Positions 7,244-13,025 of a DNA stretch of 20,807 nucleotides are shown one piece after another (position 1 is the first letter of the stretch; each line of letters starts with the position of its first letter). The position numbers were made by a program, and so were the translations under genes. This DNA is from CAYUVV01 sp964461325 (GTDB taxonomy: Bacteria > Patescibacteriota > Minisyncoccia > Phycocordibacterales > JACOZG01), in assembly GCA_964461325.1 (NCBI GenBank), contig CAYWTW010000006.1, positions 1 through 20,807 of the forward strand, read 5' to 3'. The notes beneath the pieces are model-generated. The model did no database searches. It was not told the DNA's origin and was given only the letters and a program-made list of their open reading frames with translations.

Positions 7244-8530
7244 ATGGGAGGGGTTATAACCAGATTCGCCCCAAGTCCAACCGGACCGCTCCACGTTGGC
7301 GGCGCGCGTACCGCTCTGTTCAATTATCTTTTTACTCGCCAACACCAAGGCCAAATCTATCTCCGGATTGAAGACACCGACCGAGAACGTTCGAAGCTCG
7401 AGTTTGAAGCAAATATCCTGGATAGTTTGAGCTGGCTCGGCTTAAACTTTGATAATCCAGAACCGATCCGCCAATCGGCTCGCGGCGAATTTTATCACCA
7501 ACAACTGGAAATTTTGCTTAAAAACGGAACGGCTTATCTCTCCTCCGAAAAAAACGAAGAAGGAGAAACGCGAGAATTGGTCCGGTTTAAAAATCCGAAC
7601 GTCGAAATCACTTTTCAAGATTTAATCCGCGGCAATATTTCCTTTCAAACCCAAGAACTCGGTGATTTTGTAATCGCTAAGGGGCTCGACGAACCGCTCT
7701 ACCACTTCGCCGTGGTGGCGGACGATGCCGAACTGGGTGTCAGCCACGTCATTCGCGGCGATGACCATATCGCGAATACACCGCGTCAGATTCTCATTCA
7801 ACGAGCTCTTGGCGCACCTCAACCGCATTACGCCCACCTACCATTGATTCTCGCTCCCGATCGAACAAAGCTCTCTAAGCGGCGCGGCGCTGTTTCCGTT
7901 CTCGAGTATCGCGACCAGGGCTATTTGCCCGGAGCGTTGCTCAATTTTTTAGCTCTTCTGGGCTGGCATCCTCAAAATGACCAAGAGGTATTCGATTTGC
8001 AAGGCTTGATTACCGCTTTTGATTTAACGCGCGTCCAAAAAGGTGGGGCGGTTTTTAATCAGACCAAATTAGATTGGCTCAATGGTGAGCACTTGCGTCA
8101 ATTAACCGATCATGAATTTGTGTCTCTGGCAAAAAAATTTGTACCGCCTCAAACAGATTTAGCAAAAATTTTACAATTAACGCGTGAGCGAGTTAACACT
8201 TTTGGCGAATTGCGGATGCTATTTGAGGCCGGAGAATTTACTTATTTTTTTGAAAAACCGCAATACGATAAAGTCCTACTAGGGGAAACTGTCGCGGAGC
8301 TTGCGATCCTGAAACAAAAACTCGAAATTTTGGCCAATGATCAATTCACCGTAGAAAAATTGCGAGCGATAATTATGCCCTACGCCGATGAGCGCGGCCG
8401 GCGAGCCGTACTGTGGCCCTGGCGCGTGGCTTTGAGCGGTCGAGAACGCTCGGCCGACCCCTTCACGATTTCCGCCATGTTGGGGAAAAGCGAGACTCTC
8501 AACAGAATCGATGAAGCTTTGGCTAAATAA
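7244..8530 (+). CDS. gltX: Glutamyl-tRNA synthetase
   Basis: Class I synthetase that charges tRNA-Glu, and in organisms without GlnRS also tRNA-Gln for GatCAB amidation; which applies here cannot be read from one gene. The HIGH region reads FAPSPTGPLHVGGART (residues 8-23), the Glu pocket has RIEDTDRER, and the KMSKS loop reads KLSKRRGAVSV near residue 212. At 428 residues it is shorter than the common 460-490, mainly in the C-terminal anticodon-binding domain. The ATG at 7244 follows a promoter -10 by 9 nt, with no SD. The next gene starts inside its last 20 nt, so the M23 gene is probably in the same transcript. Confidence 0.96.
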   Translation: MGGVITRFAPSPTGPLHVGGARTALFNYLFTRQHQGQIYLRIEDTDRERSKLEFEANILDSLSWLGLNFDNPEPIRQSARGEFYHQQLEILLKNGTAYLSSEKNEEGETRELVRFKNPNVEITFQDLIRGNISFQTQELGDFVIAKGLDEPLYHFAVVADDAELGVSHVIRGDDHIANTPRQILIQRALGAPQPHYAHLPLILAPDRTKLSKRRGAVSVLEYRDQGYLPGALLNFLALLGWHPQNDQEVFDLQGLITAFDLTRVQKGGAVFNQTKLDWLNGEHLRQLTDHEFVSLAKKFVPPQTDLAKILQLTRERVNTFGELRMLFEAGEFTYFFEKPQYDKVLLGETVAELAILKQKLEILANDQFTVEKLRAIIMPYADERGRRAVLWPWRVALSGRERSADPFTISAMLGKSETLNRIDEALAK

Positions 8531-9782
8531 GCTGGCTGTAATAACGATCGCCGCCCTAACCGTGGCCGCGAGTTTGGCCTCGGCCCAAACATCCACGCAA
8601 ACCACGCTTGAACAGAGAATTACCGAGCACAATAAAGAAATCGCGCGCCTAGAGCAAGAGATTGCCCAATACGAGAAAAAATTAACCGCTACCAGCGCTG
8701 AAGCCAAAAACTTAAAGGGTGAGCTAGACAATTTAGAATTAACCAGAAAAAAACTTTTAGCCGACATCGAACTGACCGAGCAAAAAATCCAGGCCTCGCA
8801 AATCCAAATCCAGCGTCTGGATAGCGACATTGATCAACGCGATAACCAAATCGTTAAGAATCAAAATAATATCCGCGGTTTATTAAGGACTATTCGCCGT
8901 TACGATCAGGTCAGCGCGGTGGAGATGGCTCTGGCTTATGACCACTGGTCCGACCTGTGGCGAGAAACGGACAATCTGATTGCGCTTCAAGAAAATTTGG
9001 TTAAAAAAGTCCACACCGTGGCCGAAGACCGAGCCAACTTAAATATCGATCGTGAAGATGCCAAAACCGAACAAATAAAATTAAACCAATTGAAAAACAA
9101 ACTCTCCGATCAAGAAACAATTGTGGCGCAAAATCGAACCAATACGAAAGAACTATTAGATAATACTAAAAACGAAGAAACGAACTACAAAAAACTTTTG
9201 GCTGATCGTCAGAAAAAAAAAGAAGCTTTTGAAAAAGAGCTGTTTGAATTTGAAGCGCAATTAAAAATAATTATCGATCCCGGCAGTTTGCCGCCCGCCG
9301 GTTCTGGCGTGCTCCGCTGGCCGCTCGATTCCATTTTCATTACTCAAAATTTTGGCAAAACCGTGGACGCGCGACGTCTTTATGCTTCGGGGACGCACAA
9401 CGGCGTTGACTTCCGCGCCGCAGTCGGCACGCCAGTCAAAGCCGCTCTTCAAGGGCGAGTGATTGCCGCGGGCGACACCGACCAAGTTTGCCCCAAAGCG
9501 TCCTACGGCAAGTGGGTGCTGATCGAGCACGGGAACGGCCTCTCCACTCTTTATGCCCATCTCTCGCTCATCAAAGTGACCGGTGGTCAAAACGTGAGCA
9601 CGGGAGAGGTAATTGCTTATTCTGGAAATACTGGTTATACCACCGGCCCGCATCTCCATTTGACGGTCTACGCCAGTCAAGGAGTCGAAGTGATCAAACG
9701 TTCGAGCCAGGTCTGCCGCGGAACATACACTTTGCCCGTCGCGCCGCCCGGAGCTTATCTCGACCCACTCATTTACCTCTAG
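8511..9782 (+). CDS. Exported EnvC-like coiled-coil protein with M23 (LytM) endopeptidase domain
   Basis: 423-residue secreted murein hydrolase or hydrolase activator. Residues 1-25 are a signal peptide ending ASA|Q. Residues 28 to about 265 are a long coiled coil rich in K, E, Q and N, as in EnvC. A proline-rich hinge (PGSLPPAGSGV) leads to the LytM domain. The zinc ligands and catalytic histidines look intact: HNGVD and HLHLT, with YAHLS between. EnvC itself has lost these, so this protein may cut peptide cross-links directly rather than only activate an amidase. It overlaps gltX by 20 nt and precedes an 80-aa membrane protein and a lytic transglycosylase, so this is a wall-remodelling group. 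Confidence 0.9.
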   Translation: MKLWLNKLAVITIAALTVAASLASAQTSTQTTLEQRITEHNKEIARLEQEIAQYEKKLTATSAEAKNLKGELDNLELTRKKLLADIELTEQKIQASQIQIQRLDSDIDQRDNQIVKNQNNIRGLLRTIRRYDQVSAVEMALAYDHWSDLWRETDNLIALQENLVKKVHTVAEDRANLNIDREDAKTEQIKLNQLKNKLSDQETIVAQNRTNTKELLDNTKNEETNYKKLLADRQKKKEAFEKELFEFEAQLKIIIDPGSLPPAGSGVLRWPLDSIFITQNFGKTVDARRLYASGTHNGVDFRAAVGTPVKAALQGRVIAAGDTDQVCPKASYGKWVLIEHGNGLSTLYAHLSLIKVTGGQNVSTGEVIAYSGNTGYTTGPHLHLTVYASQGVEVIKRSSQVCRGTYTLPVAPPGAYLDPLIYL

Positions 9783-9785
9783 CAA

Positions 9786-9794
9786 TGTTATAAT
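9786..9794 (+). promoter_or_regulatory. Extended -10 (TGTTATAAT) abutting the 80-aa ORF
   Basis: TG at 9786-9787 and a perfect TATAAT at 9789-9794, directly touching the ATG at 9795. A transcript from it would start near 9801, after that ATG. Either it serves a downstream start or the ATG is read from upstream transcripts. No clear -35. Confidence 0.45.
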
Positions 9795-10037
9795 ATGGAC
9801 ATCACCAAATTTAAAATTAATAAAAATAGGGGAGGGGGGCTAATTACAACCTTCGTGCTTGTCGCTCTGATCGTCGGTTTTCTGTTTTACTTTCGGGAAG
9901 ATATTAGAAATATAGTTGACTCGAACGCCTTCCAATCTTTCTGGGCGCGATTTGTGGCCTTTATGCGGGCGGTCGCTTCCGCCCTGCGGCAATTTTGGCA
10001 AGCCATTTGGTCCTACCTACTTGACCTAGATATATAA
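9795..10037 (+). CDS. Small single-pass membrane protein, unknown function
   Basis: 80 residues. A basic, glycine-rich N-terminus (KFKINKNRGGG) is followed by one strong membrane helix (residues 17-33), then REDIRNIVDS and an aromatic amphipathic stretch with many F and W (FWARFVAFMRAVASALRQFW) that could lie on the membrane. I recognise no family. It starts 12 nt after the M23 gene and ends just before the structured RNA and the lytic transglycosylase. Its position between two wall hydrolases suggests envelope work, for example anchoring or assisting one of them. The start is uncertain because the ATG touches a -10 element; no other ATG, GTG or TTG lies near the N-terminus before the membrane helix. 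Confidence 0.65.
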   Translation: MDITKFKINKNRGGGLITTFVLVALIVGFLFYFREDIRNIVDSNAFQSFWARFVAFMRAVASALRQFWQAIWSYLLDLDI

Positions 10038-10049
10038 TTATGCTATAAT
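10021..10049 (+). promoter_or_regulatory. Consensus promoter of the structured RNA
   Basis: TTGACC (10021-10026), 17-bp spacer, TATAAT (10044-10049) with an extended TGC at 10041-10043. This is the best promoter in the window. Predicted start 10055-10057, at the 5' end of the RNA's closing stem. The -35 overlaps the last codons of the 80-aa ORF. Confidence 0.85.
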
Positions 10050-10053
10050 CAAG

Positions 10054-10136
10054 AATGATGGTAGACAGGGGAGTCGGCTTATGCTAGACTCGATCTGTCC
10101 GTAAAAGCCATCATTGTATGGCTTTTTTCTGTTTTT
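10054..10136 (+). ncRNA. Structured leader/ncRNA with attenuator architecture, class unknown
   Basis: Three stacked stems are seen. P1: AATGATGG (10054-10061) with CCATCATT (10108-10115), 8 bp. P2: GACAG (10064-10068) with CTGTC (10095-10099). P3: GAGTC (10071-10075) with GACTC (10087-10091), capped by a loop that can extend by GGC/GCT pairs. Between P2 and P1 the 3' side has an unpaired CGTAAAAG, a possible ligand or tertiary-contact segment. The 3' strand of P1 is also used by the terminator at 10103-10126, so P1 and terminator exclude each other, as in transcriptional riboswitches. The downstream lytic transglycosylase has no clear promoter of its own. I do not recognise a known riboswitch consensus. 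The alternative is a stand-alone ~80-nt sRNA. Confidence 0.7.
10103..10136 (+). terminator. Intrinsic terminator overlapping P1 of the RNA
   Basis: AAAAGCCAT (10103-10111) pairs with ATGGCTTTT (10118-10126): 9 bp with a 6-nt loop, followed by a T-rich run to 10136 (six Ts, CTG, five Ts). Bases 10108-10115 are also the 3' half of the RNA's closing stem. This is the only clear intrinsic terminator on the plus strand. Confidence 0.85.
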
Positions 10137-10186
10137 AACTTATTCATCCTATCGTACAAATAGGTCTGGCAAGCCTCATATCGTTC

Positions 10187-10582
10187 TTGCAATTGAGCCC
10201 ACTCAGCGTTCAAAATACCGCTGATTTGGCCCAATCAGCAAAGAATTTGAATCAACAGAACGACGCTAACGTCTTTGAGGCGCTGATTTTGCGCGAGAGT
10301 TCAGCTTATGGAGTTGACCCCCAAACCGCCTTAAAAATTGCTCGCTGCGAAAGCAGTCTAAGGCAGTGGCAGGATGATGGCTCCGGCGAGGTTTTGCGTG
10401 GCCACAAAAATCCGGCCGACGTCGGTTTGTTTCAAATTAACGAAAAATATCACTTGGCACAAAGTGAAAGCTTAGAATTGGATATCTATTCAGCTCAAGG
10501 GAACGTCGAATACGCGATGAGCTTGATAAAGCGTGACGGTTTACGCCATTGGCATTGGAGCAAACCCTGCTGGGGCAAATAG
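10187..10582 (+). CDS. Small SLT-type lytic transglycosylase
   Basis: Goose-lysozyme/SLT-fold enzyme that would cleave MurNAc-GlcNAc bonds. The catalytic Glu is Glu55 in ARCESSL, followed by VGLFQIN (79-85) and a C-terminal repeat of the fold ending HWHWSKPCW. At 131 residues it is essentially the catalytic domain only. The N-terminus is unresolved: TTG at 10187 is the first standard start after a stop at 10136-10138. The open frame above it encodes a hydrophobic stretch (IVQIGLASLISFLQLSPLSV) that looks like a signal-peptide core but has no ATG, GTG or TTG. It lies 50 nt after the terminator of the structured RNA, so its expression probably depends on read-through there. Confidence 0.82.
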   Translation: MQLSPLSVQNTADLAQSAKNLNQQNDANVFEALILRESSAYGVDPQTALKIARCESSLRQWQDDGSGEVLRGHKNPADVGLFQINEKYHLAQSESLELDIYSAQGNVEYAMSLIKRDGLRHWHWSKPCWGK

Positions 10583-10616
10583 TCGCAAAAGATATATTGT
10601 GCGACGTTATAGCCCC
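10572..10616. other. Nested hairpin between convergent slt and Ada-like genes
   Basis: GGGGC (10572-10576) can pair with GCCCC (10612-10616), enclosing GTCGCA (10582-10587) paired with TGCGAC (10600-10605). It spans both stop codons of two convergent genes. No U-tract follows on either strand, so it is at best a weak bidirectional transcript end or 3' protector. Confidence 0.35.
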
Positions 10617-10993
10617 GGGCAATTGGCGGCCGGCGAATAGCCGGCCGCTCTCGCCTCTTCGACACTTTCAAACCAAATTTTATTCTCTTCTTTGATCCGT
10701 AAAGCCCCCGAACACCACGGTAAATGATATTTGGTACTATTGCGCGAGGCCACGAATTTACCATCAATCTGGCCAACAGAATCAATCGTATTTTTAGATT
10801 CTGATTCAGCGGGCGGAAAAAATTCCGCGGTTGCCGTCTGATCTCCGGCCCAATCAAAACGGATGGGCGCCTTCCCCTCCCCCACAGTCGATAAACGTCC
10901 TAGACCAAACCCCAGAGACCCTGTCAAGATTAGAGCTAAAGCGGCTAAAAACTCTGGTGACTTGATTTTCTCGCGCCAAGTTGCTAAACTCAT
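10607..10993 (-). CDS. Membrane-anchored protein with Ada-like zinc-binding domain
   Basis: 128 residues. A cytoplasmic start (MSLATWREKIKSPEF) leads into one membrane helix ending in LGFGLGRL, then a linker rich in A, E, S and T, then a C-terminal domain of about 45 residues matching the small Ada-type zinc fold: VASRNSTKYHLPWCSGALRI, FESVEEARAAGYSPAANC. The fold's usual four ligands are reduced; one His and two Cys are visible, and the first Cys of the last CxxC pair is Ala. The same module occurs at the ends of secreted nucleases. Partner and role are unknown. An upstream GTG (10999) is in frame, but ATG 10993 is preferred. It is divergent from rpmA with only 19 nt between starts. Confidence 0.75.
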   Translation of the reverse strand: MSLATWREKIKSPEFLAALALILTGSLGFGLGRLSTVGEGKAPIRFDWAGDQTATAEFFPPAESESKNTIDSVGQIDGKFVASRNSTKYHLPWCSGALRIKEENKIWFESVEEARAAGYSPAANCPGL

Positions 10994-11012
10994 ATGCACT
11001 TAATTTTAAATT
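10994..11012. promoter_or_regulatory. 19-bp divergent start region between Ada-like gene and rpmA
   Basis: Both genes must be launched across this AT-rich gap. Plus strand: TAATTT (11001-11006) ends exactly 6 nt before the rpmA ATG. Minus strand: TAAAAT (11008-11003) ends 9 nt before the Ada-like ATG. The two -10 elements overlap, and each -35 would lie in the other gene. There is no room for a leader or an SD. Confidence 0.5.
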
Positions 11013-11288
11013 ATGGCACATCGCAAAGCGGGCGGTACAGTTAAAAATTTAAACGACTCCCAACCAAAGTATTTGGGGGTCAAAATTAGCCAGGGACAAA
11101 CCGTTAAACCGGGAATGATTATCGTGCGCCAACGCGGCACCCGGTTCGTCGCCGGACCCAACACCGGTTTAGGCAAAGACCACACGGTTTTCGCCACGAC
11201 GGCCGGTGTCGTTAAATTTGCCAAAAAACAAAAGACCGGCTACGACGGCAATCGGCGAAACGTTAACGTGGTTTCGGTTACGAACTAG
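11013..11288 (+). CDS. rpmA: 50S ribosomal protein bL27
   Basis: 91-residue large-subunit protein whose N-terminus reaches the peptidyl transferase centre. The start is the canonical MAHRKAGG, without the Firmicutes-type cleavable extension, followed by YLGVKISQGQTVKPGMIIVR, QRGTRFVAGPN and GKDHTVFA. In most bacteria rpmA follows rplU; here rplU is 5 kb away on the other strand. The last 11 nt overlap the convergent end of rplI. There is no SD and only 19 nt to the divergent neighbour, so the mRNA is probably leaderless. Confidence 0.96.
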   Translation: MAHRKAGGTVKNLNDSQPKYLGVKISQGQTVKPGMIIVRQRGTRFVAGPNTGLGKDHTVFATTAGVVKFAKKQKTGYDGNRRNVNVVSVTN

Positions 11289-11721
11289 CCTCGACGATTA
11301 ATTTAAAGTGGGCCTGTTCCTCGCCGTCGTCGAGCGTCAGTTCATGCTCGCCGAGCTCTTTGATGGGTTTATCCAATTTTAGCCACTCCGGCTTTAAACC
11401 CTCGGCAAGTTGACCAATCGTTTTGAAAATCGCCACGGCGGACAACCCGACGAAAAGGTGCCCCTGTTCATTGGCCTTGCGTTTGACTACAAATTTTTGG
11501 CCATTGATTGACTCCAGGGACTGATTTTTAAGAGCTTTAGCCAGAGCCGCCTCATCAACCAATTGGGCTCGCTTCTGCTCCGCTCGAGCAATCGCGGCCG
11601 GTGTTCCAAATTCGGCCAAACCGCGAGCCAACAAATAATTGCGGCCAAAACCCGGTTTGACATTTTTGATTTCATATTTCCGTCCGAGTTTGGGCACATC
11701 GGTCAAAAGAATCACTTTCAT
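11278..11721 (-). CDS. rplI: 50S ribosomal protein bL9
   Basis: 147-residue ribosomal protein with the two-lobe bL9 layout. The N-terminal rRNA-binding lobe reads MKVILLTDVPKLGRKYEIKN, then PGFGRNYLLARGLAE. A connecting helix (residues 43-70) follows, and the C-terminal lobe has the usual KRKANEQGHLFVGLSA. Its presence is of taxonomic interest because some CPR lineages lack bL9. It has its own promoter inside the end of ctpA, with a leader of about 3 nt and no SD. Its end overlaps rpmA by 11 nt. Confidence 0.95.
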   Translation of the reverse strand: MKVILLTDVPKLGRKYEIKNVKPGFGRNYLLARGLAEFGTPAAIARAEQKRAQLVDEAALAKALKNQSLESINGQKFVVKRKANEQGHLFVGLSAVAIFKTIGQLAEGLKPEWLKLDKPIKELGEHELTLDDGEEQAHFKLIVEASS

Positions 11722-11730
11722 AGTTTCTGT

Positions 11731-11759
11731 ATCCTAGCGCAGAAAGACTAACGACTCAA
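11731..11759 (-). promoter_or_regulatory. Promoter of rplI
   Basis: Minus strand: TTGAGT (11759-11754), 17-bp spacer, TAGGAT (11736-11731), then 9 nt to the rplI ATG. The -35 and part of the spacer lie in the last codons of ctpA. Confidence 0.65.
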
Positions 11760-12980
11760 GAGGTCGATTGCGGCCCGCAATTGAGCGTCTTCCCTCCCCT
11801 CCCCTCTTTCCTCATCTTCAGCGTCTTCGCTCGATTTAACCACCAATTCTGGCATCAGGCCCTCGCTTGAAATGTCATGGCCCTTGGGGGTAAGCCAGCG
11901 CGCGACCGTCAACTTTAAAGCGCCGTCTCCGGGCAAAGGAATCAGTTCCTGGACCGAACCTTTGCCAAAAGTTTTTTCGCCAACGAGTTTGGCCCGACCA
12001 TACTCGCTCAAAGCACCAGCCAAAATTTCTGACGCGGAAGCCGATCCGCCATCAACTAAAATGACCAATTTTAGTTCTTTGGTAAAAACATTGTAACCCC
12101 GGCTACGATAAGTCTTGTTGTCGTCATCATTAGCGTGGTCTTCGTAAACAATTGGTTCACCGAGCGGCAAAAACCAACTGGCAATTTCCACCGCTGATTC
12201 CAAATAACCACCCGGATTACCGCGCAAATCAATGATTAATTTGTCGGTCTTGGTTTTAATAAATTCGCGCAAAGCCTCGCGAAAAGCCCGGGGCGAATCG
12301 GCGCTAAAATTGAATAAACGAATGAGGAAAACTTTTTTATCCTCGTCAATTAATTCGGTCTCCAGGGTCGGCACCTTAATTGTTTGGCGAGTGATTTTAA
12401 CGATCACGGGATTTTTAGCTTTGACGCGCTCAAGACTAAGAATTACCGAAGTCCCGACCTCGCCTCGAATCAGCTCGACCGCCTCCGTCACCGACAGACC
12501 CTCCGTTAAACGGTCGTCAATTTTGATAATTCGATCTCCCGAGCGCACGCCGGCTCGCTTGGCCGGCGTATCGGGCAGGGGGGCAATAACCACTAAAGCG
12601 CCATCACGCATGCCGACTTCCATCCCGACGCCGCCGAAGTTGCCCCGAATATCGCCTTCAAACAATTCTCGTTCCGCGGGCGGCAGAAAAACCGAATATG
12701 GATCATCCAAAGTCTCGACCAAACCATCGATCGCCCCCCAAATCCGCTCATCGGAACCAGGAGAGGAGGTGGCGTAGCGCTCATCAATCAAGCGCCAAAC
12801 CGCCCAAAAGGGTTCGAGGTCGGCGGCGATGTCTTCAGGAATTTCACGATTAATTACACCGGTAATGGCTTCAACCGCTGGCCGCTTCTGATAACCTAAA
12901 AATGACCCCCAGGCGAACACCGAAAACAGGGTTAGCCCCGAAACAAAAACCAAGCCGGTGATCGCCAAAAAGCGTCGCAT
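11748..12980 (-). CDS. C-terminal processing peptidase (S41, CtpA-like) with PDZ domain
   Basis: 410-residue extracytoplasmic serine protease that degrades or trims proteins at their C-termini. Residues 5-28 are a signal anchor. The PDZ domain spans about 105-190 with the carboxylate loop near VGMEVGMRDG and AGVRSGDRIIKID. The S41 core has DLRGNPGGYL (251-260), GGSASASEILAGALSEYGRA with nucleophile Ser315, and GEKTFGKGSVQ with general base Lys340. The C-terminus is a short acidic/basic low-complexity tail (EDAEDEERGEGRED). CtpA proteases often act on murein hydrolases, and there are two such enzymes in this window, but a link is inference. The gene has its own promoter overlapping the pyrD stop. 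Confidence 0.94.
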   Translation of the reverse strand: MRRFLAITGLVFVSGLTLFSVFAWGSFLGYQKRPAVEAITGVINREIPEDIAADLEPFWAVWRLIDERYATSSPGSDERIWGAIDGLVETLDDPYSVFLPPAERELFEGDIRGNFGGVGMEVGMRDGALVVIAPLPDTPAKRAGVRSGDRIIKIDDRLTEGLSVTEAVELIRGEVGTSVILSLERVKAKNPVIVKITRQTIKVPTLETELIDEDKKVFLIRLFNFSADSPRAFREALREFIKTKTDKLIIDLRGNPGGYLESAVEIASWFLPLGEPIVYEDHANDDDNKTYRSRGYNVFTKELKLVILVDGGSASASEILAGALSEYGRAKLVGEKTFGKGSVQELIPLPGDGALKLTVARWLTPKGHDISSEGLMPELVVKSSEDAEDEERGEGREDAQLRAAIDLLSR

Positions 12981-12995
12981 AAAAATTGTGCTTTG

Positions 12996-13025
12996 ATTAT
13001 CGCACAGATCCTAAGATCTTTTCAA
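12996..13025 (-). promoter_or_regulatory. Promoter of ctpA
   Basis: Minus strand: TTGAAA (13025-13020), 18-bp spacer, GATAAT (13001-12996) with an extended TGC. It lies 15 nt before the ATG, so the leader is about 8-9 nt. The -35 overlaps the pyrD stop codon. Confidence 0.6.

Noticed and set aside
8279..8830. 183-codon minus-strand frame across the gltX/M23 junction
   Set aside because: It spans two confidently assigned genes on the other strand and resembles nothing known.
10054..10115. tRNA-like look of the folded RNA
   Set aside because: No TPsiC-like GTTCRANYC segment, no 7-bp acceptor with a cloverleaf, and the stems stack into one long hairpin.
10626..10647. Strong 9-bp inverted repeat GCGGCCGGC/GCCGGCCGC
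   Set aside because: It lies inside the coding sequence of the Ada-like protein, encodes its conserved GYSP region, and has no U-tract; probably a codon-choice effect.
11790..11825. Repeat-like run of CCCT units
   Set aside because: It encodes the acidic/basic tail of the CtpA-like protease; no exact tandem repeat structure.
12232..12777. 181-codon plus-strand frame opposite ctpA
   Set aside because: Composition is the mirror of the S41 gene (serine/arginine/threonine-rich), with no domain features.
13005..13018. Small palindrome AGATC-CTAA-GATCT between pyrD and ctpA
   Set aside because: Only 5 bp, with no U-tract on the strand of the neighbouring genes; too weak to call a terminator.
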